Origin: Mactra quadrangularis
Taxonomy: Eukaryota; Mollusca; Bivalvia; Venerida; Mactridae
Length of the DNA: 64,000 nucleotides
Assembly: GCA_025267735.1 (NCBI GenBank)
Contig: CM046304.1
Span: forward strand, 18,912,620-18,976,619
Direction: 5' to 3'
Below are positions 41,501 to 51,570 of the stretch, piece after piece. Every line of letters begins with the position of its first letter. The first letter of the stretch is position 1. The position numbers and the translations under genes were made by a program. The notes below the pieces were generated by a model that had not been told where the DNA came from, did no database searches, and saw only the letters and a list, made by a program, of their open reading frames with translations.

Positions 41501-44500
41501 GCATTACTGGTTTAAAATAAATCGTTACGTGATCAAACTTGGAGTTAAACAACCAGTAAGATACATTGAAACAACTTTTTCGGAGCCTAATTGTGGATGT
41601 ATATAGAATCCCTGCCCTAATAAATTTATACATATTTCATGGATTTATGACGTGTTTTAGTTTGACATTATTATTACCATGGAGTATAGTATTGGTATTT
41701 TAAAACAATTTTTTCTTCTTAAAAGCTCTTTGGCCGCCGGAAATTTAAAGAGAAACCAGAGAACATACTTAGATCGTAAATTCAAAAGCCTACCAGTATT
41801 CGTTCATATACGGTCGTTCAACGTGATTTTAACAGTGAGTAAAGTTAAGACAACATCGTCGATGGTAATTTATAAATCACTGACAAATATCCGCCTACAC
41901 CAAAGTGTGGTTAACTAGTCACGTCTTAAGATGATGTTGACATAAACTGAGTGATTGGCCATTCCTCTTTCCTCGTAATATATTGTGATATAGACACACA
42001 TTCTAATGTAATAAACTAATTTGATAGACGCAACAATAAATTCAATACATGCGTATATTCTAATATCAAACCAATGCTTTGTGTCTAATGACCATTAAGT
42101 ATGTTGCTATATTAAACTTATGTAATACATATAACACTTTAAAACAGATAGATACAACAATATGTATACTTTGAATATCACAATGTTTTCATCAGATCTA
42201 AAATTTCTGACAGATGATAAAAGTTAATGGACATTAAACATATTGTACTGTCAGTTTTTGCGATACAATAAATTTATGAAACATTTCAATGGCCTTTTGT
42301 CGTAGCTTTAGACTCGTGGCAATTCTTAGAGATAAAATGTCAAATGAAACCAAGAATTCCAGCATCTTGTACACTATGATGCAACCAATTCTTGTTCATC
42401 CATAAGTACATTCTCCTCACCCTATGTTCTATTTTGAGTTGAAAACATAATACGTCTGACAAGTTTTAATATTTCTTTTAATAGCATTTTGACAACCTTG
42501 TAGTCATACAAGAAACAGGCATCAAGTATTATATATCGTACAAACAAAGTACAAAACACCATTATTTCACATATGATTGTTCAAGGTGACTTTTAACCAA
42601 TGGCAAAGTTAAATCAACATGGTTCACATTAATTACCAAAACATACGATATTCGTCTTCACGAAGGAATGGCAGAAAATGTTTGACATTTAAGCGCATAT
42701 TTGAATAGAGTGATCGACCATTCATTGTGTCTCTTTGAATATTGTGGTAAAGACGCAAATCTGATGGAATAAGCAAATTCAATAGAAACAGCAATAAGTA
42801 TAATTATATTCTAATACTTTACCAATGTTTGATGTCAAATGACCATAAAATATGTTTCTTTATTGAGACACTTTAAAAGCGACAGATACTACGTAAAAAT
42901 ACGATACTACTATGGTTTCATTATCTAAAGCTTTACCTGTTATGGAGGTGACTTTATTTTGGTTTTGTTTTGAATAAACGAAAGATAAGTGGAACTGATG
43001 TTGGCAATTTGCAACATCCTCTTTCTAGAGCACTTCACTTTATGGATTTGCATCATACTTTTACATTGTTTTAAAGATTAAAAGTTTCAAGTCAAGTTTC
43101 TTGTATTCACTCAAAGCTTATATTTTAGATTTCTCTACGGTAAAAAATTCAATATCTTAAGAGCTAACTGTTCCGGACATTTTAACGAATTAGATATTTA
43201 AGACACGACCAAATTTATCAAAATGAGCCAATTAGTTCAATACTAATTTTTAACTTGATAATGAACACTTTTTAATTTAAATAACTTTGTTAGTGACTTG
43301 AAAGGCGACTAATTTTACTAACAAGTGTCTGTTTTAATTTCAATAAAACAAGATTGAAGCTCTACTACTCCGTCAAGTACTTTCATTGTAACATGAGTTC
43401 TCTCCGGCTAAATAGACTTATAAATTTGTTAAAATTGTTTATGTGAATGTTAAACAATCGAAGTTGGTTGCCAATATCGAACAACTTGTAGGTAATGTTT
43501 TAACGTATTACATATCAACACTGCTGTAGATAGGTATGGTCAGAAAGAGATTAAAATTGTAAATCAGCAATTGTAATATAGGACCGGTAATGTTTAAGGT
43601 TTCATTGACATCCATAATTTTGTAGGTAAGGTTTGAAATTGTGAAACATCAAATATTTTGGTAGGTAAGGGTGTGAGGTTGTAAAACAACTAAAACTTTG
43701 TGTGTAGATTTTAAAATTGTAAAACAGCAATAAGTTGGTAATGTAGGTAATGTATTACAGTTGTAAATAATCAAAAATATGTAAGTGAGGCTTAGATGTG
43801 TAAATTATCATTAATTTTGAAGGTGATGTCTCAAATTTATAGATCCACAAAACGTTAGATCGGTCAAGTCTTAAAGTTATAAATTGTAACCAATTTTGTA
43901 GGTAAGGTCTTAAAGTTTGACAAGTCATTGTGCTTATAGGTTTCGACTTGGTAAGAAACACATTGACGGAACTCATCAAAATACATTACTCTGAATCGTA
44001 CAAAGTTTGCATTATTACATTATTGAAAGAACATAGAAATAATATTGAATGATGTAAGTTTGTTCGCAATGGGTATTTAACTATAACTGGCGAATATGCC
44101 ACACATATCTTACATTCTAAGGGCCATAACCATAAGCATTTTGTAAACTAAATCTGTAGTGATTTTAAGGTAATAGTTAAAGGCGGCGTAAAGAAAAAAC
44201 TTTGCTCAACAGAAATATGTTTATGCTTAGAATGATATCAAATTTGCCACATGTTCGAAATGTTTTGGCAGTTTCGGATAGTGTTTGTCTACATTTTGAC
44301 ATGATTCATGTCATTATACGAAAAAATGTTAAGACGTACGATATAAGATGTAGCTTTCAACACTTTAAAGGTACCCCTTCACAGATTTCAACTTAAATAA
44401 AAAAATTTCTAAAACTATCAAAATTGAACTGGTCTGATAATGACAATTTAAAGCTAGTTGACATACAACTACAAATGATGGTGTTTCATTTAGTAAAACT

Positions 44501-46367
44501 CTACCCCGTATGTCACGGTATAGACAATTTAGTGTATTTTGTGACTTTTATTGTAGATGTCTTGCAACCTATAAATCAGTTTGTCTCATAATATATTTTG
44601 ACAAAGGAGTAAGTGTTCGTGGTCCAGTTGCACAAAACATTCTGCTAAAGATTTTTTTTGAATTCCTGTTGTATTCAAGCGGCTTTCAAGAACATGCTTT
44701 GAATTAAACAGAGAATGGCACAACTCATGGGTATATATGCAGCAATTTGCTTTTACATTAAATGACAAAAATGTCAATGTTTAACTTATGGCTTAATTCA
44801 AATAACCAATCATGCTATTAATGTAATAGTGACTGTTGACGTTAACCTTCTTGAAATAAATGCAGCATCTGTTTTGGACTTATATAGAGAAGAGAGCTAG
44901 GAAAAATGTTTCACTGTTCGCAGTAGATACGGCAAATATGGAGTTCATACTATGTAAAGCAATGATTTTTAAAACTTACATGGGGATTATTAAGTAAGAA
45001 TGCCAAATGCTGATCAAGAAAAAAACGCATTAAGACGATGGCACTTCAAAATAAAGTATCTTAGTAAAGTTTGAACATAGTTTACTGCACGTATTACATA
45101 TATTCAAACATATTATTATAGCAGTTGTTATGATAGTTAATAACTAAATGCACGTACGGCAATTTGGTTTAACTTAAACGACAGCAAGTTAGTTAAGGCT
45201 AACCATTTTCTTACCATTTGAGAAACATACCATTCACAATACAAATGTAATGAAACCCTTAAATATAAGAATCTTTGCACAAGGACATAATTATGACAAA
45301 GTTACATTTGATTTGTTCGTGTCCTGTACATGTATTTTATCTTCTTATATGTACTATTCATTTTCATAATGTGTAATCTGATAGTCGTCATGTCTTTGTT
45401 GTTTTAAATGAGCATCGACGTCATATTTTTGAATCTATTAAACCATATTCGGGAGAAGTAAATGTTAAGATACGCTAATCAATACAAATATTGAATAAAC
45501 ATCGTAAGGTATAAATAAAGTCTATAGTTCACTGTGAAAAAATCTAAATTGTATAATTACATGAGTAAATCTACAAATAGGACAAATACAACAAAACATT
45601 CGTTTTTCACCAAATATTCTACAAATTGTACTATTTAAGGTAGAATTCCCCTAAATATCATTCTCAAAGTTAAGATTTGTTTTTGATAAATGCTTATTAA
45701 TCATGCTTTGTTTAATAAACATATGGTGATCATTTTGCATGGACTAGATTAATTAAATATCTTATATAATTATGCAATTTTGTGGACAAAAAGTATTGGA
45801 TGAAACGCGAGTTATTGCATTAACATCTTATTATATGGAAATCATAAAGCAATTATCTAATTTTGATTATAAAAATCTGTAAAAACATACTGGTAAAATT
45901 TTTGACAGTGAAAAGTTTAGACAAAAAATAGTTTACGATCAGGTATCTAACGTTTTCTATGAAAAAAGTTAAAAAATGCACAGTACAATCGGTTTCATAT
46001 ATATTTAACATGAGTTATCCTAGATTTTCTTAATTCTAGCAGTCATAAAACATAGTTAGTTATTAGGGAAATTCTACCCGAACAAGACTTACTCACAAAA
46101 TCTGTGCCTTGGTCTCGCTTGGCAAGGTATGTCGACGAGCAATATAATCAAATGTAAGATCACTACCATATGATCAAAAGATCCCCTTACCATCCCCATT
46201 CCCATAGCCTGTGGACAAAAATATAAATAAAAAATAACAAAAGACAACATTTACTATGGTTTTATATCAATTAAAACTTACCTGCAATGGGATCCTAAAG
46301 CAAATCCTTGGCATAACAAAATTTGGTTACATAATAGTATTAATATCAAATGCGTTAAAGTGTACAT
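17575..46367 (-). CDS. Elevenin-type neuropeptide precursor, four exons with a ~26 kb first intron
   Basis: Minus-strand exons: 46367-46282, 20284-20198, 19008-18843 and 17634-17575. All introns are GT-AG and phases agree (2, 2, 0), giving 132 aa. Exon 1 encodes a signal peptide (MYTLTHLILILLCNQILLCQ) and ends GSHC plus AG of a split codon. Exon 2 completes Arg and continues, so the join reads GSHCRKYPYAPKCMGVAAKR. That is the elevenin layout: Cys28 and Cys37 separated by eight residues, Tyr/Phe and Pro inside the loop, then x-G-V-A-A and a dibasic KR cleavage site. Elevenins usually have Arg after the second Cys; here it is Met. Residues 45-132 form a C-terminal propeptide (ALEDVTDEDF..., ending FVEYENIRNV). 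Expected role: secreted neuropeptide acting on a GPCR (family knowledge). The join across the long intron is inferred. A possible AATAAA is at 17315-17310. Confidence 0.78.
19875..20112 (+). repeat. Tandem array of ~50 bp units carrying TGACGTCA
   Basis: Four perfect TGACGTCA octamers (19909, 19959, 20010, 20060) lie 50-51 bases apart, each preceded by aaatgtg or aatgtg. Odd and even units differ (gacgtcactcag against gacgtcatatca), giving a ~101-bp higher-order period. The array is in intron 2 of the elevenin-type gene, 86 bases from exon 2. Confidence 0.85.
23040..23372 (-). repeat. Dispersed repeat R2, copy b
   Basis: Reverse-complement counterpart of 4385-4710, including the palindromic cactcatggctacgtcactcg core and the flanking ccttacaccgaaataaa end. 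Non-coding. Confidence 0.7.
23940..24107 (+). mobile_element. MITE family R1, copy b (best preserved)
   Basis: A 168-bp element with imperfect terminal inverted repeats, GCAGTCTACGAAATTAG at the left and the complement of GCAGTCTATGGAATTAT at the right. It is flanked by AATA on both sides, a possible 4-bp target duplication. No coding capacity. Confidence 0.7.
25612..25885 (+). repeat. Tandem duplication, ~125-150 bp unit, two copies
   Basis: Both copies contain a(c)ggtag/agatagta...gttata, then ccaaaggacaaattc or ccaaaggaaaaattc, then gtactgagaaatcattctgg or gtattgagaaatcgttctgg. The second has an extra catcatcacgtggtggtaatg block. Non-coding. Confidence 0.65.
27714..28007 (-). mobile_element. 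tRNA-derived SINE, family B, with intact target duplication
   Basis: Minus-strand head with GCGCAGTTTGTAGCGCGCC and B box GGGTTCGAATCCC; tail complement gagttaacgccgtatcaac. The 13-base repeats tacgaagtttcta at 27701-27713 and 28008-28020 are identical, which indicates a fairly recent insertion. Confidence 0.92.
29520..30300 (-). repeat. Inverted relatives of the 39-43 kb array (R3)
   Basis: Two truncated units (starting near 29713 and 30168 with tagaattgtgtcta) match the complement of the 39.6-42.0 kb units, including gtcagtgatttatcaattacc and accatggacgat. Orientation is opposite to the main array. Confidence 0.7.
30361..30592. mobile_element. MITE family R4, copy a
   Basis: The left end gcttttcacaaaacatcttacg and the right end cttacgataacttttttgaa are inverted relatives. 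It matches 35105-35344 along its length (accaattccaaatatta-type interior). Non-coding. Confidence 0.6.
30993..31300 (-). mobile_element. tRNA-derived SINE, family A
   Basis: Minus-strand head with GCTAGCTCAGTTAGTAGC (A box) and GGGTTTGATTCCC (B box); tail complement gggtttaacgccgtagc. Flanks ccggcataaaa and ccggtattaaa look like an imperfect target duplication. Confidence 0.85.
34338..34545 (-). mobile_element. tRNA-derived SINE, family C
   Basis: Tail agctcgattgtgaaacaaat, then a decayed core, then the B-box complement gtgattcgaacc and a GAGCTGTTACG head end. Confidence 0.7.
35105..35344. mobile_element. MITE family R4, copy b
   Basis: The left end ttttcacaaaaaatcttacg is mirrored by ttcgtaagaatttttcgtga at the right. 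A lone end of the same family is at about 55928-55970. Confidence 0.65.
36294..36535 (+). mobile_element. tRNA-derived SINE, family D
   Basis: Degenerate head with a B-box-like GGCTCTAGCCCC, then the core cttaagcaagaaatttacc and cactccacccaggtgtaaat. The core is shared with 61440-61690 and partly with family C. Confidence 0.7.
39170..42930 (+). repeat. Large tandem array R3, ~0.95 kb unit, about four units
   Basis: Landmarks recur in order: ctttcctatagaatagcatg at 39235, 40200, 41143 and 41450 (short extra copy), cattgacattaaacatattg near 40073, 41001 and 42230, and taaatcactgacagatatc near 39692, 40687 and 41874. The last unit is decayed. No family is recognised. The array fills part of intron 1 of the elevenin-type gene. 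Each unit has a 92-97 bp exon-like core (see findings). Confidence 0.8.
43480..43930 (+). repeat. Degenerate minisatellite, ~45 bp unit
   Basis: Units of the form ttgtaggtaaggtttgaaattg followed by taaaacaacaa recur about ten times with heavy divergence. The many gtaagg strings are repeat units and should not be read as splice donors. Confidence 0.7.
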
Positions 46368-46561
46368 TCTGCTATCACTGTTTAATGGTGTGTTTTGCTC
46401 AAACACCACTAGAAAAAGAATACAATCAGTCGATGCGAGAAACTTTTATTTCCAACAAAGCAACAATGGTCTAGTCCAGTAGTTTGAAGCGGCTATGCAA
46501 AGCAGTTTCCGACGATTCAATTCAATTTCACGACACAGCTACAGTGCCGCGTTTAGGCGTA

Positions 46562-47000
46562 AATTGGATTAGGAACAAATGTTGTCCTAGCGATTATTCT
46601 TTTGTAGTGACGCCCTTGGTAACTAGTAATGATCAGAAGAATAGTTAGTCGTTGATGAAAGCTTCCAGACTTGACAAACTAACTATTATGAGCGTACAGG
46701 GAGAAGCTATTCCACTAAACCCTCATCACTAACATGCAGGGATTTTTTTCCAATTTTCAGTTGTTTTTAAAACAAGATTTTTTTAGCATGTTTTTCAGGA
46801 TTTTTAAACGGCTTAGTTGATCAGGGAATAGAGTTTACGTCTTAATAAATGGATGATTTGAGAGCATCAGGAAACCTCACAATAATCTAATTGTATTTCT
46901 GAATGAAATGAGCCTCAGAACAATGACGAAATTTGAACAAAATTATGATAGCATTTTGTACTGATTCGACTTATCGGTAACTTATCTTCTTTCAGTACGC
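46562..47000 (+). repeat. Duplicated segment, copy 1 (uninterrupted)
   Basis: It shares about 440 bases with 47528-48860. It includes an inverted pair aatagttagt/actaactatt and runs without interruption through gcatgtttttcaggattttt, so it shows the state before the hAT-like insertion. Confidence 0.85.
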
Positions 47001-47527
47001 ATTTCATATCTTAGATAGCCGACAGTGTCCCGACCCACCAAAGACATTATATTTATGCACAATGGAAATTTGAACTGAACAATACAATAAAGAAAATATT
47101 AGATAGCACCAATTCAATAAATATAAATTCACCTTAGATCTTAGATCAACATTTAATTATATAATTATGTTTTTTTTAAAGGTATTTTTATATACGCTCA
47201 GGTTGGCCAAACTATCTTTATAAAATGCACTTTAAATATTAGGGGCCGGCAACAAAAACTAACCGATCGGGTTCACCTAAAATTCTTTACGGATGTCCTT
47301 TAGAAAATATAAATTTTGAACAAATTGTAAAGTTTTAGCTACATGTTTGTTTAAAGCCACACGTTACAGTACTTGTTGCACAGTTACTAAAATTGACACT
47401 GTAATAGATTAGATATCATCAAGCGAGGCATGACGGTATGACGTTTAAAAGGCAACATTTGGGTACTGGTGTAGTCAGCTCTGGGTTGGTTCGAAACCAA
47501 TTCAAATCCCAAATTTGTGTTATTCGT

Positions 47528-48860
47528 TAATTTGATTAGGAACAAATGTTGTGCTAGCGATTATTCTTTTGTAGTGACACCCTTGGTAACTAGTAATGAT
47601 CAGAAGAATAGTTAGTCGTTGATGAAAGCTTCCATACTTGACAAACTAACTATTATGAGCGTACAGGGAGAGGCTATTCCACTAAACCCTCATCACTAAC
47701 ATGCAGGGATTTTTTCCCAATTTTTAGTTGTTTTTAAAACAAGATTTTTTAGCATGTTTTTCACACTGGCACCAGAGTCCATATCTTATGATTATAATGC
47801 GTACGTCCCAATATATAGTTCTCTGTACATACATATATAATAAACATGGTATTGAACGTTTTCTACAGTGCATACGGCCCAAACCGTCTTTCTTTAATTC
47901 GACTTGTATCTGAAAGAAAATGTCGGTTCCAATTTAAAGACTAAACATTACTCTAACATCATGCAAAGTTACAAGTTTGTATCTGATACCGTTTTCATGA
48001 AATTTATATTAATTTCAGAATCACTAGTTTGCAGCGATTCAACGTCACTACTGACTTCCGGTTTAACTTAACCTGGTTCCCTGGATATTAATGATTACGT
48101 ACACAGACGCAGCATAATTTATATCATTGATTACGTGTATATTCTATTTATAGAACTTGGGACACGTAAATGTTTACCTAGGCAGTGCGCTCCGATTGGG
48201 TTTAAATTTGGCGCGCTTCATTGACAAGGTACGGGAAAAGTCTCGAGGAGTTTATCAACCAATCAGTTTACGCCGGTAAACGCGTCATGATTAAACCGGA
48301 AGTGAACAGTGACTCTCAATCGCTGCAAAATGATAGTATTGAAATTACGATTAATTTCATAATAACCGTTTAAGATATAAAGTTTTTGAATAGTCAGTTT
48401 TGTAAGGAAATGTTTAATCTACAAAACGAGACCGATATTTGCATCCAAATATATTGGTAAAGGTAAAATAAATCTGTCAGACCGTACCTACTGTCAAAAT
48501 GGTTCAATACCATGTGAATATTATAATGATAGTCATAACTCGTATACGGTGATGAATACGGGAGCGATTTTTAATTGTGTTTGTTGACAAAATATTATAT
48601 GTGCGTGCATTTTAAAGAATGTGAGGACTACAGTGCCAGTGGTTTTTCAGGATTTTTAAACGGCTTAGTTGATCAGGGAATAGAGTTTATGTCTTAATAA
48701 ATGGATAATATGAGAGCATCAGGAAACCTCACAATAATTTAATTGTATTTCTGAATGAAATGAGTATCATAATTTTATAACCATTTTGACAATGACAAAA
48801 TTCGCACGAAACTATAATATTTTTATACTGATTCGACTAATGGGTAACTTATCATCTTCA
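47528..48860 (+). repeat. Duplicated segment, copy 2, split by an insertion
   Basis: Near-identical to copy 1 up to 47763 and again from 48642. Copies are offset by about 966 bases, so the two lie in direct orientation with about 530 bases between them. Confidence 0.85.
47764..48641. mobile_element. hAT-like non-autonomous element, 878 bp, with 8-bp target duplication
   Basis: Ends CACTGGCAC and the complement GTGCCAGTG are flanked by gtttttca at 47756-47763 and 48642-48649. The first copy of the duplicated segment has gtttttca once, confirming the insertion. The arms stay inversely similar for about 300 bases each (catggtattgaac, ttgcagcgatt, acttccggttta in both). An 8-bp duplication fits the hAT superfamily. 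No transposase frame. Confidence 0.88.
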
Positions 48861-48875
48861 ATCAATGTATGTAAA

Positions 48876-49079
48876 AGCGGGTGTGATCGAGATGTTATGA
48901 CATTGAACCGATTATCAATAGACAGCCAGCTCCGCGTTGGTTCGAATCCCATGAAAACAATCTCCTTGTTTTCTGGAGCGAACTAATTTGTCGTACCAGC
49001 TCAGTACTGGGAAACAAGGAAGCAGGCATAAAAGTGATTAATCTAAGTTGTTAAAACTTGTTTCACCATCGAGCTTTTA
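48876..49079 (+). mobile_element. tRNA-derived SINE, family C
   Basis: B box GGTTCGAATCCC at the head end, core with ctcagtactgggaaacaagg, tail ending acttgtttcaccatcgagct. It directly follows the second copy of the duplicated segment at 47528-48860. Confidence 0.7.
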
Positions 49080-49646
49080 AAAATTAGTATAAACTAATAA
49101 ACGATTAATATAATCATATACACTCAATTTTACTTGTAGAAGAAGTTCTTTATATCCTACATTATACAAATATACATTTTGAGTGGCTGAAACATATTTT
49201 TATCTTTTTCATATTTTTATAATGGGAAGTGTTTATATACGAAGTAAAATTTCAATTGGAAATAACTAAGTTGCAAATGTAAGATTTTGTAGTAAGGTAT
49301 CCTTTACAGAGCAGTGAACTACTTTTATATTATTTCATTGGCCAACTTGAATCATTATTATATGCGCGATATCACCTTTTTGTGTTGGTGCGCCAACAAA
49401 CTGAACCATTATTTATTATATCTGTTAAATATTTAATAAAATCAACTTTTCAAAGAAAGATACATTTCATTTATGTGTTAAAAGTTTAATGATTTTTGTG
49501 ATAAATTAATGAAGTTTTTTAACCTTAATTGTCTGTCAGTTTCCGAAACTGTATTCAATGTTACTTAATGCAACAATATAGATTTAAAAACATTCTTATG
49601 GCATTTCCAAGAGATAAATCTGCTACATTTCAAAGCAATACAATAT

Positions 49647-49932
49647 AGGCGGGTCCAGCGGGGGGGGGGTCAGGGGGGATCAGGGGGGTCCGGAACCCTC
49701 TAGAATTTCAAAAATGTACCTGTCCAACAGTGTATTTCTTGATTGTCAGTCATTTTTAAGTAGCATGAAGCAATTTTTCTCGGTGCTTAACATAGATTTA
49801 ATGGTTATGTAGATTGTATTATAAATATGTTGCATTATTCTGCAAAATGTGTATAATGTGATAGAGGTGCGAAATTTTGGACCACCCTAGAAAAGTTCGG
49901 ACACCCCCTAGAAAAAAATCCTGGAACCGCCC
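49647..49932. mobile_element. MITE-like element with GGCGGGTCCAG ends
   Basis: The left end ggcgggtccagcgggggggg faces the right end ctggaaccgccc in inverted orientation. Inside, ggggggtccggaaccctctag is mirrored by ccctagaaaagttcggacaccc. Non-coding. Confidence 0.55.
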
Positions 49933-50524
49933 ATGTACAAACAAACATTTTGAAATAAACCTCTACTACAGCTTCGTTAAAATTCTATTTAATACAGAAC
50001 TTATGTATATTCTTATTCTCGCTTCAGCACGTATTGTAAAAGTCATATATGCTCATCAATGAAGCTAAGTTCTTTTCCAGCCAAGTTCTTGCATTGCATT
50101 AGCTCATTCACATATAACATGTTTACTTAAACGTATAAGTGTGGTTGTTAATACATGAAGAATTTAATAACTGATAAAAATCTCTAAGAAGTATGTATGT
50201 TTATTTCCTGCTCATTAAAATCTATTGTGACCCAGTTCTCATCGAGTTATCAACAAACACTTCATTCATAATATTTACTGTGTTTATTTACAAGTACATG
50301 TAGTTCAGTAATTGTAAATAAGTCTCAAATTATGTATTAAATTCTGATTCTTATTCATGAAGAACAGTAGTCCGTCACGGTCGGCGGTACATGTATGTGC
50401 TTTGTAACTGTTTACCATAAACTGTCAGACATCGCACGATTTTACAATTATAGATATGGCCTTTAAAGAGGAGCCTTTTTGTTGAACAGAACAGAACATA
50501 TCTTAATTTGTTTACAGGCTGTAT

Positions 50525-50690
50525 GATAATGGTAAAGATAATTATGATGCTAATGATAATGATAATGTAATGATAATAACGATAGAAATAATACTTAATA
50601 ATAATGATTATGGAAATGATGATGATTATTATGATAATGATAATAAAATGATAAAAATAAATCATTATAGTACTTCTCATAATGATTTGT
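50525..50690 (+). repeat. Imperfect ATG/AAT microsatellite
   Basis: Runs of gataatgataatg and related triplets. The minus-strand open frame here is an Ile-rich artefact of the repeat. Confidence 0.85.
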
Positions 50691-51384
50691 ATTGAAGCAC
50701 AACGTAACATTTAATGAATGTTGTCATTTGGAAGGAATGCTTACAGATAAGGGTTTGGAATACGTAAGCATGCTGAGCTTAGTTTAGATTGATTGGTTAG
50801 ATGTCAATTTGAATTTGTGAACTTATCCTTCAGTCTGTCTGAATCTTAGATCTTATACAAAACTGGTCCTGACATTTGGGTATCTTAGAAAGTACTGTTC
50901 AATCTTAAAGAGAAAAAGTTCATAGACGTATCTGTATCCCCAAAAATGTTCTTTACTGTAAAACCTTTGGTTTAAGCTATGCACCAGTCATTTGTAACTC
51001 GCAGCCTGCACACACATGAAATAACAGAGACTTTGACTTTGAGCCGAGCACTTCTTGGGAAACATCCCGCCTGTTAGATCGTTTGGGTGGTATTATCCCA
51101 GGCCTGGAGAGACGTCCCTGCCAATTATTCCCACTATAAAGCCTAGACATATCAATATTTACTCTAGTCTTATATTCAGAACTCCTCGGTTAATTTCTAC
51201 GCAAATATGCATCCGACATCATAAGGATAGAAAGTAGTTCTAATATGGAACTTGTTGTAGATTTAAATTCATTTAATGTGGGCTCTGTTGAAATAAAGTT
51301 AGATTTACATTGAAACCTTACGTGTGAGGTATTGTGCTTATTTTACATTGTAAAAGAGTAAGATATGTTCATTCAGAGGCCCCA

Positions 51385-51570
51385 TCCAGAACATTTAAAT
51401 TGCTACATATAGCTATAAACAAATTTAAATAACTTGTACGACCACATAGAGCTATGAATAGACTTAAAAAACTGTTAGGACTTCATAGAGCTTTAAAATA
51501 GTTCAAATATTTGTTAGTATTAAATAGAACTACAAAAGAACTTAAATAATGTTCAGTTAGAACTTCAATT
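51385..51570 (+). repeat. Degenerate minisatellite, ~40 bp unit
   Basis: About four units of the type acatagagctatgaatagactt, then aaactgttagg. Non-coding. Confidence 0.6.

Larger units (their letters stand above)
24108..46281. other. Long intron 1 of the elevenin-type gene
   Basis: Apart from the repeats listed separately, this AT-rich stretch holds no recognisable gene. A cysteine-rich open frame near 29006-29132 could be an isolated exon of something else and is described under findings. Confidence 0.5.

Noticed and set aside
43480..43930. Many aggtaag strings resembling splice donors.
   Set aside because: They are repeat units of a degenerate minisatellite with no open exons in front of them.
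50375..50710. 111-codon minus-strand open frame.
   Set aside because: It is an Ile/Tyr-rich translation of an ATG/AAT microsatellite.
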